A stretch of DNA of 64,000 nucleotides from an uncultured Flavobacteriales bacterium (lineage in GTDB: Bacteria; Bacteroidota; Bacteroidia; Flavobacteriales_D; Sanyastnellaceae): positions 81,976-145,975 of the forward strand of contig CALLLH010000003.1 of assembly GCA_938082505.1 (NCBI GenBank), given 5' to 3'. Below the pieces are notes generated by a model. It saw only the letters and a program-made list of their open reading frames with translations. It was not told the DNA's origin and made no database searches. Position numbers and translations under genes: made by a program. Position 1 is the first letter of the stretch. Each line of letters opens with the position of its first letter. Of the stretch, positions 45,748 to 55,069 are shown piece by piece.

Positions 45748-47310
45748 CTGCATCGAACCGCCATGGGACCGACCTCCGATGCGGATGTGCAATTCGGTCC
45801 TTCGGCTGCGCTCCAACTGACCTTCGGGACAGGCCACTCCGGGAGGACAATGCTCCATGGGCAGCAGGTCCCCGCGGCCTTCGAAACGGATCTGCGTGGA
45901 GGAGAGTCCAGCAAATTCAAGTTGGGCGGCGACATGGCGTGCCCGCTCCGAAGCCAGGGTCGCGTTGGCCGTGGGATTGCCGTCGCGGCTGGCATGCCCC
46001 ACGATGTAGACCACGTCCTCGGGACGGGAACGCAATTGGAGCGCCAAGGCGCGAAGATGGTCGCGGTCACGGGCGGAAAGTGACTTCTGCCCGATCGAAT
46101 GGAATATCACCCAGTCCATCCCCACCTGCTCCGCCGCTACCGCGGTGGAAGGCATGCCCATGGCCGGCAGGATTGAGGCATCCGGTCTCAATTCCCTCCA
46201 TCCGTCCAAGGGGAGCACCGCCAACAAAGACAGGCTCCAAGCACCGTCTTCAATGACAAATCGCCTGAGGATGCGCCCCGTTCCGTCCCTCCACAGGACC
46301 ACTGCATTCCTGCAACCCTCGGGAGGAACGCCGACGAGCTCAAAGTCATAACGCGTCTCCATGCTGAGCGACCCGAGATTGATGCGCCCCTGTTCGTCCG
46401 TGCTCATCCTCTCCAAGGGCGCACCAGAGGAACTGAACACCTGCCAAACCAGGCCTTCCAATGCCCGGCTTCCGCAACGTGCCTCCAAGGTGTGCCCCTC
46501 CAATCGCATCGCATCCGCCTCCTGCCCAGGGCTTCCCAACGGAATGATGGGACACCACCACGGATCCAATCCGCCGGCCCCCAAAAGCCGCTCCGTGGAG
46601 AGCCAACCGCCTCCATCAGGCCCCGGCACCAGCGCCATTTCATCTGCTGCGCTGTTGATGTCATCCAATATCCAGACCTGCTGATAACCGCCCAACCGCG
46701 GAATCCTGACCACGTCGTATCCCCCTTTCCACTCCCCAGCTGCCGGTTCCAATTCCTCAGGTCCGCCCTGCATGCGCGGCCTCAGCGCCACCAAGAGGTC
46801 TCCCTCCCGGTCGGGGTGGACATCGAATGCCGCAAAAGCACAATCGCCCTTGAACGTCTCCAGCGCGGGAATGCTCCAAGGCGGATTCCAACGATGGGGA
46901 CCCGCCCCCGTCTGGCTGCTCAGCCACAAGCAGCCTTTCCCCTCCTTCAGGGTGCTCAGCACGGCCATTCCATGGACCGGGTCGATGTCCAGGTGCAAAA
47001 TCCGGCCGGTCTGATCCCACCCCTCTTCCACCTGGGGCACATGACCCCAGACTTCCGGCATGGACACCTGCCATGGCGAAGCCTCGAGCCTGGCCATGCG
47101 CGACGCTGTGCCGGACCAGTCCATTGGTGCTTTTCCGGGATGTGAAAGCAACAGCAGGTGATTTCGATCGACGCCAAGCACCACATCGTCACCTTTCGAT
47201 GCCGCCTTCTCCACCCACTTCAAGTCCTGAGCATGGGCAGATGCCGGATGGCCCAATGCGGCCCAAACACCCAGCGCCAGGCCCAGCAGCTGATATCCGG
47301 AACGCTTCAT
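45745..47310 (-). CDS. OmpA-like outer-membrane-associated protein
   Basis: 521 residues with a signal peptide (LLGLALGVWAALGHPASAHA). The N-terminal about 380 residues show propeller-like Trp/Gly repeats and are not recognised. The C-terminal about 110 are an OmpA peptidoglycan-binding domain: VYIVGHASRDGNPTANATLASERARHVAAQLEFAGL, then FEGRGDLLP and LERSRRTELHI. The domain's peptidoglycan-binding Asp and Arg positions look kept. It probably tethers an exported propeller to the cell wall. It overlaps the DUF3109 gene upstream (ATGA), and its stop forms part of the panD promoter-like box. Confidence 0.75.
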   Translation of the reverse strand: MKRSGYQLLGLALGVWAALGHPASAHAQDLKWVEKAASKGDDVVLGVDRNHLLLLSHPGKAPMDWSGTASRMARLEASPWQVSMPEVWGHVPQVEEGWDQTGRILHLDIDPVHGMAVLSTLKEGKGCLWLSSQTGAGPHRWNPPWSIPALETFKGDCAFAAFDVHPDREGDLLVALRPRMQGGPEELEPAAGEWKGGYDVVRIPRLGGYQQVWILDDINSAADEMALVPGPDGGGWLSTERLLGAGGLDPWWCPIIPLGSPGQEADAMRLEGHTLEARCGSRALEGLVWQVFSSSGAPLERMSTDEQGRINLGSLSMETRYDFELVGVPPEGCRNAVVLWRDGTGRILRRFVIEDGAWSLSLLAVLPLDGWRELRPDASILPAMGMPSTAVAAEQVGMDWVIFHSIGQKSLSARDRDHLRALALQLRSRPEDVVYIVGHASRDGNPTANATLASERARHVAAQLEFAGLSSTQIRFEGRGDLLPMEHCPPGVACPEGQLERSRRTELHIRIGGRSHGGSMQ

Positions 47311-47930
47311 GTTTCAGGATTCTCCCGGTCGGATTCCGGGCTGCCTTGACGTTGTTCCATCATCTTCCGCCACTCGCGCTCGGCCATGGAGGCCTGCTCG
47401 AACCAAGCCTCGCCGAATCGTCGAATGAGCGAGGATTTGCAGAACTGGAGCACACTCAGATTAAGTCCGGCACCGCATTCCACGGCGGAACCACAGATGG
47501 GCCATTGGTGGTAATTGACCGCGACGAGGTCTTTCAGCGGGGTCAGCCGAACGGGGTACAAATGGCAGCTGATGGGCTTGCGCCATGCAATTTCTCCCGC
47601 CTGGTGGGCCTGCTCGAAAGCGCATTTGGCCGTGCCGTCCTCATCGAACGTGGCATACACGCACTCGCGCCCTTCCACGATCGGCGTGACCTGGTCTCCA
47701 TCGGCGTCGACCGTATACAGGCCTTCGCGCTCAATGACGGCCAGACTGTCCGGTTTCAAACGGTTCCGGATGATGGGAAAGGCCGCTTCGATTTCCGCTA
47801 TCTCTTCGGGCTCGAGCGGGGCTCCACTTTCCCCTTCCACACAGCAAGCCCCCTTGCACGCCTTCAGGTCGCAACAGAATTTCCTGTCGAAGAGCTCGGT
47901 GGAAATGAGGGTGTCGTCGATCAGGATCAC
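47307..47930 (-). CDS. DUF3109-family Cys-rich protein
   Basis: 207 residues. The start is placed at GTG 47930 because VILIDDTLISTELFDRKFCCDLKACKGACCVEGESGAPL matches the family's N-terminus and a -7-like box lies five bases before it; the longer frame upstream enters the divergent gene. It is rich in Cys, in CCDLKACKGACC, RECVYATFDEDGTAKCAF, SCHLYPVR, CGSAVECG and FCKSSL, so metal or Fe-S binding is likely, as in the YkgJ-like zinc/iron-chelating group. The biological role is unknown. First gene of a five-gene operon. Confidence 0.82.
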   Translation of the reverse strand: MILIDDTLISTELFDRKFCCDLKACKGACCVEGESGAPLEPEEIAEIEAAFPIIRNRLKPDSLAVIEREGLYTVDADGDQVTPIVEGRECVYATFDEDGTAKCAFEQAHQAGEIAWRKPISCHLYPVRLTPLKDLVAVNYHQWPICGSAVECGAGLNLSVLQFCKSSLIRRFGEAWFEQASMAEREWRKMMEQRQGSPESDRENPET

Positions 47931-47935
47931 GCTTG

Positions 47936-47943
47936 CGAATTTA
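47936..47943 (-). promoter_or_regulatory. -7-like box TAAATTCG, 5 nt before DUF3109 gene
   Basis: TAnnTTCG on the minus strand with five bases to the GTG at 47930. It supports that start and implies a leaderless or near-leaderless transcript. Confidence 0.4.
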
Positions 47944-47988
47944 GGGCCTCGAATGCGCTGGCGTTTCTCCTTCGCCCGAGCGGTTGGG

Positions 47989-47996
47989 TACCTTGC
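47989..47996 (+). promoter_or_regulatory. -7-like box TACCTTGC, 3 nt before the radical SAM gene
   Basis: Same arrangement on the plus strand. Together with 47936-47943 it forms a compact divergent promoter pair: the two start codons are only 69 nt apart. Confidence 0.35.
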
Positions 47997-47999
47997 AGC

Positions 48000-49121
48000 A
48001 TGACCGCTCCCGCCGCTCCTTCCGCAACGCCCCACGCTGGGCGATCTGCCCTGTCACGGGGGTGGTCGAAGTGGCTGGACCGCAGGGCCCGGTTCGCCCC
48101 CATGAATGTGCACCGCTGGGCCAATGCGGCCCAACTCGCAAGGGCTTTTCGGAGAGCGCAGCAGGCCTCCCGACGCGATGACGGAACCGCGGTGGGCCTC
48201 GACCCCTTGATGGCTTGGCCCATGAGCCTCAGCATCGAACCCACCACGTCGTGCAATCTCCGCTGTCCGGAATGCCCGAGTGGCCTGAGGTCCTTCACCC
48301 GACCGACGGGCATGTTGGACCCCAATCGGCTGAGGGCATTGCTGAGTGGCCCTGATGGCATTGGACGCGAGCTGATCTACCTGAACCTTTACTTCCAGGG
48401 TGAACCATACCTCCATACCGGAATGGACGAATTGGTCTCCATAGGCAAGGAAAACGGGCTGTATGTCAGTACTTCCACCAATGCACACCACATCAATCCC
48501 GAGCGCGCCGAACGCATCGTGCAGAGTGGAATCGACCGCCTGATCATTTCCATAGATGGCGCAGACCAGGCTGCCTATCAGGCGTATCGGGTGGGAGGCA
48601 AGTTGGAGAAAGTCCTGGCTGCCACGCGGCACATCCTCGACGCCAAACGGAAATCGGGACGCTCCCGCCCCCATGTCGTCTGGCAGTTCCTCGTCGTGGG
48701 CACGAACGAGGAGCAATTGCCTCAAATGCGGCGAATGGCCAGCGAATGGGGGGTGGATGAGTTCGTGGTCAAGACCGCCCAGCTGGACGACCCCCATGAC
48801 GGCCACCCCCTGTTGACGCGGGATCCGCGTCTGCGCCGGTATGACCGTGACCCTTCGGGCCGATGGCAATTGCGCAATCCGATGCACGACCGTTGCTGGC
48901 GGATGTGGCAGGGCGCCGTCGTGACGTGGGACGGCAAAGTGGTCCCCTGCTGCTTTGACAAGGATGCCCAACACGCGATGGGACAGGCTGCGGACGGTGC
49001 TGAATTCAGGGATATCTGGCGCAGTGCGGAATACCACCGGTTCAGGGAATCGGTGTTCAGCCACAGAGCGGGGATTGAAATGTGCAGGAATTGCACGGAG
49101 GGGACGGAAGTCTGGGCATGA
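48000..49121 (+). CDS. Radical SAM/SPASM domain protein
   Basis: 373 residues from ATG 48000. The radical SAM cluster motif CNLRCPEC is near residue 85, followed by NLYFQGEPYLH and DRLIISIDGADQAAYQAYRVGG. The C-terminal SPASM region has CWRMWQGAVVTWDGKVVPCCFDKD and MCRNC, giving additional Fe-S cluster ligands. SPASM enzymes modify peptides, proteins or small molecules using SAM radicals. No precursor peptide is recognised nearby. It overlaps the flippase-like gene (ATGA), so the product may be lipid- or membrane-linked, but the substrate is unknown. Confidence 0.88.
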   Translation: MTAPAAPSATPHAGRSALSRGWSKWLDRRARFAPMNVHRWANAAQLARAFRRAQQASRRDDGTAVGLDPLMAWPMSLSIEPTTSCNLRCPECPSGLRSFTRPTGMLDPNRLRALLSGPDGIGRELIYLNLYFQGEPYLHTGMDELVSIGKENGLYVSTSTNAHHINPERAERIVQSGIDRLIISIDGADQAAYQAYRVGGKLEKVLAATRHILDAKRKSGRSRPHVVWQFLVVGTNEEQLPQMRRMASEWGVDEFVVKTAQLDDPHDGHPLLTRDPRLRRYDRDPSGRWQLRNPMHDRCWRMWQGAVVTWDGKVVPCCFDKDAQHAMGQAADGAEFRDIWRSAEYHRFRESVFSHRAGIEMCRNCTEGTEVWA

Positions 49122-50164
49122 AGGGAAACCAACCACCAAACCTGGTGCGCGCCATCATTCCGCTTGCCATCGGCTTGATGGTGGTGGGTTGGCTTGTCTT
49201 CCGGGCGGTAGGGGAACAAGGCGGTTGGTCCTCCCTTCAGGGGTCCCTGGCCACCGCCGGATGGCCATGGGCGCTGGCCGGATTGTTCGGGTTGGTGTTC
49301 ATCCGGGACTTGGGCTACGTGTTGCGTTTGAAGTGGCTCTCGGCCGGCTCATTGACGTGGCGACAGGCCATCGAAACCACGGTTTTGTGGGAATTCGCCT
49401 CGGCCACCACGCCCGGAATCGTGGGAGGGGGCGCCGTCGCCATCTGGGGCCTTCACAGGCAGGGCATGACGAGTGGGCGCAGCACGGCCCTGGTCTTTTC
49501 GACCGCCTTGCTCGACGAGCTGTTCTATGTCCTGGCCGTGCCTCCCCTGTTGCTTGCATTGGGTGCCGCGGCGGCTCCGGAAGATTTCGACAGCACCATC
49601 GGGTGGGGCTTCTTCTGGACCGGATGGGGCCTGATGCTCGCATTGGCCGCCCTCATCGGATTCGGCTTGTTTCTCGCCCCCGACACCACGCAGAGGACAA
49701 TCCGTCGTGTGGCCCGATGGGGTGCACTTCGGCGGTGGGAAGGCGCTCTGGCCAGCTTCGCAGGGGACCTCAGCAACAGCGCCCAAGCCATGAAATCGAT
49801 GCCTTGGTCCGTTTGGCTCAAGGCCTTTCTCGCCACCATCGCGAGCTGGACCGCCCGCTTCCTCGCGCTCGTCGCCGTGATGGCCATGGTGGTGGCCCCC
49901 ATAGACCTGCTTGAGCCGTTCAGCATCGTGGCCCGCCAACTCGTCATGTGGGTGTACCTGCTGATCAGCCCTACTCCAGGCTCGAGCGGAGTCGCAGAAT
50001 GGCTCCTCGGCACCTTCTTCGATCCATGGTTCGCCTTGTCCCCCTCACCCTTGGCACCGGCCATGACCATGCTGATCTGGCGCATGGCCACCCATTTCAT
50101 TTACCTCCTCATCGGCGTGTTGGTCATTCCCGGATGGTTGCGGCGCACACGGCGCAAATCCTAG
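49118..50164 (+). CDS. Flippase-like membrane protein (UPF0104/YbhN family)
   Basis: 348 residues from ATG 49118, overlapping the radical SAM stop. About eight hydrophobic segments. The family pattern resembles the 44372 protein: LRLKWLSAGSLTWRQAIETTVLWEFASATTPGIVGGGAVAIWGL and the C-terminal LVMWVYLLISPTPGSSGVAEWLL. No catalytic domain. A role moving a lipid or lipid-linked substrate is inferred from the family. Its coupling to a radical SAM enzyme suggests a joint pathway. Confidence 0.78.
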   Translation: MKGNQPPNLVRAIIPLAIGLMVVGWLVFRAVGEQGGWSSLQGSLATAGWPWALAGLFGLVFIRDLGYVLRLKWLSAGSLTWRQAIETTVLWEFASATTPGIVGGGAVAIWGLHRQGMTSGRSTALVFSTALLDELFYVLAVPPLLLALGAAAAPEDFDSTIGWGFFWTGWGLMLALAALIGFGLFLAPDTTQRTIRRVARWGALRRWEGALASFAGDLSNSAQAMKSMPWSVWLKAFLATIASWTARFLALVAVMAMVVAPIDLLEPFSIVARQLVMWVYLLISPTPGSSGVAEWLLGTFFDPWFALSPSPLAPAMTMLIWRMATHFIYLLIGVLVIPGWLRRTRRKS

Positions 50165-50176
50165 GGACGGAGTTGC

Positions 50177-50184
50177 GACCTTTG
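50177..50184 (+). promoter_or_regulatory. -7-like box GACCTTTG, 4 nt before metB-like gene
   Basis: One mismatch from TAnnTTTG and exactly four bases before the ATG at 50189. Confidence 0.3.
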
Positions 50185-50188
50185 TCGC

Positions 50189-51352
50189 ATGTTCAATGAA
50201 AACGAGGCCCGCGGTTTCAGTACGCTTGCAGTGCATGCAGGGGTGGAACCAGATCCGGGTACAGGGGCCATCATGACCCCGGTCTACATGACCTCCACCT
50301 ACGTCCAAGAGGGCATCGGCCAGCACAAGGGATACGAATACAGCCGGTCCTCGAACCCGACGCGGGATGCCCTTGAGGCTGCCTTTGCGGCGCTCGAAGG
50401 AGCTTCCCACGGACTCGCATTTTCGAGTGGCCTCGCCGCCATCGATGCCGTTCTCATGACCCTGCGTCCCGGCGATGAGGTCATTGCGGGCGATGACCTG
50501 TACGGTGGTACCCGCCGGCTGTTCACCACCCACTATGCGCCCCTGGGCATCCGGTTTCATTTCGTGGATACGCAGGACCCTGCCAATGTGGCCGCAGCAC
50601 TCAACGACCGGACCCGGCTCGTGTGGCTGGAAACCCCAACGAATCCCCTCCTCCGCATCACGGACATTTCCGCCGTGGCGGCCTTGCTGAAGGACCATCC
50701 CGCCCGACTGGGCGTGGACAACACCTTCGCTACTCCTGCCCTGCAGCAACCGCTGGCACTCGGCGCTGACATCGTGATGCACAGCGTGACCAAGTATCTG
50801 GGTGGGCACTCGGACGTCGTCATGGGAGCGCTGATGACCCGGGAATCCGATGTGGATGCCGAACTCCGCACCCTGCAGAACAACGTCGGGGCCATTCCCG
50901 GTCCGATGGATTGCTTCCTCGTCTTGCGGGGCATCAAAACACTCGGCATCCGCGTGCGCCAGCATTGCACCAACGGTCATGGCGTGGCCGAATGGCTCGC
51001 TGCGCATCCCAAGGTGGACAAGGTCTATTGGCCCGGTATGCCGGGATCACCCAATCACGAGGTCGCCGCAAGGCAGATGTCAGATTTCGGCGGCATGATC
51101 AGTTTCACACTGAAGGACGACAGCCTCGCCGCCTCCAGGAAGGTCTGCGAATCCACGAAGATTTTCGCCTTGGCAGAATCGTTGGGGGGGGTGGAAAGCC
51201 TCATCGAGCACCCGGCCCTGATGACGCACGCTTCCGTCCCTGCTGAAGAGCGCGCCAAGCTCGGCATCGACGACAGCCTCATCCGGATCAGCTGCGGCAT
51301 CGAGGACACCGAGGACCTCATCGCAGACCTCCGTCAGGCCATCGAGGGATGA
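50189..51352 (+). CDS. Cystathionine gamma-synthase/lyase family PLP enzyme
   Basis: 387 residues. The Cys/Met metabolism fold is clear: STLAVHAGVEPDPGTGAIMTPVYMTSTY, YSRSSNPTRDALE, YGGTRRLF, LETPTNPLL, VDNTFATP, Lys202 in HSVTKYLGGHSDVVMGA (PLP Schiff base) and the C-terminal HPALMTHASV and LIRISCGIEDTEDLI. Whether it makes cystathionine (MetB) or cleaves it (MccB/CTH) cannot be settled from sequence; many Bacteroidota enzymes are annotated as cystathionine gamma-synthase. It is the first gene of a tightly coupled unit with kmo and an epimerase. Confidence 0.92.
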   Translation: MFNENEARGFSTLAVHAGVEPDPGTGAIMTPVYMTSTYVQEGIGQHKGYEYSRSSNPTRDALEAAFAALEGASHGLAFSSGLAAIDAVLMTLRPGDEVIAGDDLYGGTRRLFTTHYAPLGIRFHFVDTQDPANVAAALNDRTRLVWLETPTNPLLRITDISAVAALLKDHPARLGVDNTFATPALQQPLALGADIVMHSVTKYLGGHSDVVMGALMTRESDVDAELRTLQNNVGAIPGPMDCFLVLRGIKTLGIRVRQHCTNGHGVAEWLAAHPKVDKVYWPGMPGSPNHEVAARQMSDFGGMISFTLKDDSLAASRKVCESTKIFALAESLGGVESLIEHPALMTHASVPAEERAKLGIDDSLIRISCGIEDTEDLIADLRQAIEG

Positions 51353-52752
51353 GCCGGCCGCAAGGACAGTCCGTGGCCATTGTGGGCGCCGGCCTTGTCG
51401 GAAGCCTGCTGGCCCTCGTGCTGGCGAACCGCGGCCACAAGGTCACGGTCTACGAGCGGCGGCCCGACCCCCGAAAGGTGGGGGACGCCGCAGGCCGCTC
51501 CATCAACCTTGCCCTCAGCGAACGCGGATGGCGGGCGCTGGAGGTGGCCGGTGCGCTGGAGGCGGTGAGAAGGATCGCCATGCCCGTCAAGGCGCGTTGC
51601 ATGCACGCGACATCCGGTGAGCTCACCTACCAGCCCTATGGATTGCCCGGAAAGGGGCGATTCGGCGACGATGAGTGCATCTATTCCGTGGCGAGGGGTC
51701 CATTGAACCGGATCCTCCTCGAAGAGGCAGAGGCATCAGGTCAGGTCAACGTCTGCTTCAACCATCCACTGGAGGACTTCCAGGAGAAGGAGGCGGGCAT
51801 CACCCTTCGGTTCGCGGATGGCAGCGAACGGGAGCACCAGCGCGTCTTCGGTACGGATGGTGCCTTCAGTGCCGTCCGGTCGCGGATGATGCGCACGGAC
51901 AGGTTCGATTTCAGCCAATCGTATCTCGACCACGGATACAAGGAAGTCGCCATGCCTCCCAACCGGGACGGCGGTTTCGCCATCGATCCCGAGGCGCTGC
52001 ACATCTGGCCGCGCGGACATTTCATGCTGATGGCCCTGCCGAATCCGGATCGGACCTTCACCTGCACCCTTTTCGCTCCTTTCGAAGGGCCGCAGGGTTT
52101 CTCGGAATTGCCTGATGCAGCAGCGGCCCGTGGATATTTCGAGCAGCACTTCCCGGATGTCCTGCAATTCGTGCCCGACTTCGACCGCGATTGGGGCAGC
52201 AACCCCACGAGCTCTCTCGTGATGACACGCTGCAACCCCTGGAACCGCGGGGACAAGGTCGTCCTGCTCGGCGACGCTGCCCACGCCATTGTCCCCTTCT
52301 ATGGTCAAGGCATGAACAGCGGCTTCGAGGATGTGCGGGTCCTTGCTGACATGCTCGACCGTTTCGACGGAAAACCGGATGGCGCGGATTGGGCCGGCCT
52401 GATGGACGCATTCAGCAAGGAACGGAAGCCCAACGGCGATGCCATCGGAGAATTGGCCCTTCGGAATTTCATCGAAATGCGGGACCGCACAGGAGACCCC
52501 CGGTTCCTGCTGCGCAAGCGCATCGAGCGCCTCCTTACGGAACGGCATCCCGACCAATGGATTCCGCTGTACTCCATGGTCACCTTCACCCACATGTCCT
52601 ATAGCCATGCGCTCGCGCTCGGTCGCATCCAGGATGGCATCATGGAGGAAGTGATGGCCCATGGGGACATCGAGCGCCAGTGGGACAGTGAGGAAGTGAT
52701 CCAACACGCATTGACACTGGCGGCTGAAAGGCTGCCCCAACTGAACGCATGA
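51349..52752 (+). CDS. kmo: Kynurenine 3-monooxygenase
   Basis: FAD and NADPH-dependent hydroxylation of L-kynurenine in tryptophan breakdown. 467 residues, usual length. The Rossmann dinucleotide site is VAIVGAGLVGSLLALVLANRG. KMO-specific segments are GRSINLALSERGWRALE, MHATSGELTYQPYG, YSVARGPLNRILL and VVLLGDAAHAIVPFYGQGMNSGFEDV. The C-terminal region RHPDQWIPLYSMVTFTHMSYSHAL is typical. It overlaps the preceding PLP-enzyme gene by four bases (ATGA). Kynureninase and other pathway genes are not in the window. Confidence 0.95.
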   Translation: MSRPQGQSVAIVGAGLVGSLLALVLANRGHKVTVYERRPDPRKVGDAAGRSINLALSERGWRALEVAGALEAVRRIAMPVKARCMHATSGELTYQPYGLPGKGRFGDDECIYSVARGPLNRILLEEAEASGQVNVCFNHPLEDFQEKEAGITLRFADGSEREHQRVFGTDGAFSAVRSRMMRTDRFDFSQSYLDHGYKEVAMPPNRDGGFAIDPEALHIWPRGHFMLMALPNPDRTFTCTLFAPFEGPQGFSELPDAAAARGYFEQHFPDVLQFVPDFDRDWGSNPTSSLVMTRCNPWNRGDKVVLLGDAAHAIVPFYGQGMNSGFEDVRVLADMLDRFDGKPDGADWAGLMDAFSKERKPNGDAIGELALRNFIEMRDRTGDPRFLLRKRIERLLTERHPDQWIPLYSMVTFTHMSYSHALALGRIQDGIMEEVMAHGDIERQWDSEEVIQHALTLAAERLPQLNA

Positions 52753-53144
52753 GACAATTGGACCACATCGGCATTGCCGTCGAAGACCTGGAGGCCGCAG
52801 AACGGATTTTCGGTGACGTCATGGGCAGTCCGGCATACAAGCGGGAGGAAGTGCTCGGTGAGGCCGTGTTGACCTCCTTCTTCAAGGCCGGTGACTCCAA
52901 AGTGGAACTGCTGGTGCCGACCTCACCTGAAAGCGCCATTGCACGTCACCTCGAGCGCCGGGGACCAGGCTTGCACCACGTCGCCTTTCTCGTGGACGAC
53001 CTCGAAGCCGAACTGAAGCGCCTGGAGGGCCTCGGCTACCGAATCGTCACCGGACCCAAGCCGGGCGCCGACGGCAAGCGCATCGCCTTCCTTCACCCGG
53101 GTGACACCGCCAAGGTGCTCGTGGAACTCTGCACGGACGCCTGA
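52749..53144 (+). CDS. mce: Methylmalonyl-CoA epimerase
   Basis: Interconverts (R)- and (S)-methylmalonyl-CoA. 131 residues, the family norm. Glyoxalase-fold motifs are QLDHIGIAVEDLEAAERIF, TSFFKAGDSKVELL, GPGLHHVAFLVDDLEAELKRL and FLHPGDTAKVLVEL; the metal-binding His and Glu positions are present. It overlaps kmo by four bases, so the three genes from 50189 form one transcript linking amino-acid and propionyl-CoA metabolism. A stable hairpin follows. Confidence 0.93.
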   Translation: MRQLDHIGIAVEDLEAAERIFGDVMGSPAYKREEVLGEAVLTSFFKAGDSKVELLVPTSPESAIARHLERRGPGLHHVAFLVDDLEAELKRLEGLGYRIVTGPKPGADGKRIAFLHPGDTAKVLVELCTDA

Positions 53145-53196
53145 CTTGCCCTTGGGCTTGCCACTTCACCGCCTTCGGCCCCTTACCCCATCAACA

Positions 53197-53226
53197 AAAG
53201 CGCCCCGGACGTTTCCAGGGCGCTTT
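53197..53226 (+). terminator. Hairpin/terminator, copy 1
   Basis: AAAGCGCCC (53197-53205) and GGGCGCTTT (53218-53226) form a perfect 9-bp stem, with an inner GGA/TCC helix; the right arm ends in T3 and continues AATTAA. It sits 52 nt after mce and is well placed as its terminator. Confidence 0.7.
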
Positions 53227-53413
53227 AATTAACCAAATTGCTTGCCTGCCACACTTGCCTCGTGGCATCAACGGCTTGAATGCGTGCCGTTGACATTCCA
53301 AACGTAGGGCGATACCTCCGTCCCCGCTGTAAGACCAGCAATCCAAAGGCGTGTAGTCCCGTGCTTACATCGTCTCAGACCAATCCCCCCACCCGGATTT
53401 CCGGGGCAAAACG

Positions 53414-53443
53414 AAAGCGCCCTGGAAACGTCCGGGGCGCTTC
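53414..53443. terminator. Hairpin copy 2, inverted relative to copy 1
   Basis: AAAGCGCCC and GGGCGCTT arms, with a loop that is the exact reverse complement of copy 1's loop; the full 30-mer matches the reverse complement of copy 1 at 29 of 30 positions. It could terminate gdhA transcription from the other side. Confidence 0.6.
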
Positions 53444-53613
53444 ACTTAACCAAATTGCTTGCCTGCCACGCTTGCCTCGTGGCACCAACGGCTTGAATGC
53501 GTGCCGTTGACATAACAAACGTAGAAATCAGGAATTCATTTTACTGTAGGACCTCCAATCCTGAAAAGTGTAGGTTCCCACCGACATGCTGTAGGTGCAA
53601 CTCCGTGTGCGTG

Positions 53614-54963
<1,350 letters not shown>

Positions 54964-54996
54964 TCAAAAAGGTGACGTTTCGATTGACGTGCGGTG

Positions 54997-55004
54997 CGAA
55001 AGTA
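54997..55004 (-). promoter_or_regulatory. Candidate -7 box TACTTTCG for gdhA
   Basis: Minus-strand TAnnTTCG 36 nt before the gdhA start, in the 109-nt gap from the upstream SDR gene. Confidence 0.45.
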
Positions 55005-55069
55005 GGCTCAAGCGGTTTCGGTCGCCTTTTTTCCGGGACGGAGTTTATCAGCGCAACGTGGTGATGAAC

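Larger units (their letters stand above)
53197..53573. repeat. 217-nt tandem duplication with three hairpins per unit
   Basis: Unit 1 starts at 53197 and unit 2 at 53414. The core 53229-53307 matches 53446-53524 at 75 of 79 positions, and similarity continues at the same 217-nt offset: CTGTA at 53327/53544, CAATCC at 53339/53556 and GTGTAG at 53351/53568. Each unit has a GCGCCC hairpin, then TGCCAC/GTGGCA (53247-53267 in unit 1), then a stem of 7-8 bp CAACGGC/GCCGTTG (53268-53293 in unit 1). The role is unknown; a structured RNA, a repeat-family element or an old duplication are all possible. Confidence 0.85.
53145..53613. other. 469-nt non-coding gap
   Basis: The longest stretch without a gene in the window. 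It contains two copies of a repeat at an exact 217-nt offset, each with a GCGCCC hairpin and two more stem-loops; see the separate entries. Short open frames here are not supported by codon pattern or length. Confidence 0.8.

Noticed and set aside
47073..47999. Long N-terminal extension of the radical SAM gene
   Set aside because: The extension is antisense to the DUF3109 and OmpA-like genes; the ATG at 48000 follows a promoter-like box and gives the normal length.
53196..53573. CRISPR array or integron attC site
   Set aside because: There are only two repeats with a 217-nt period and hairpins; no cas or integrase gene, and no short regular spacers.
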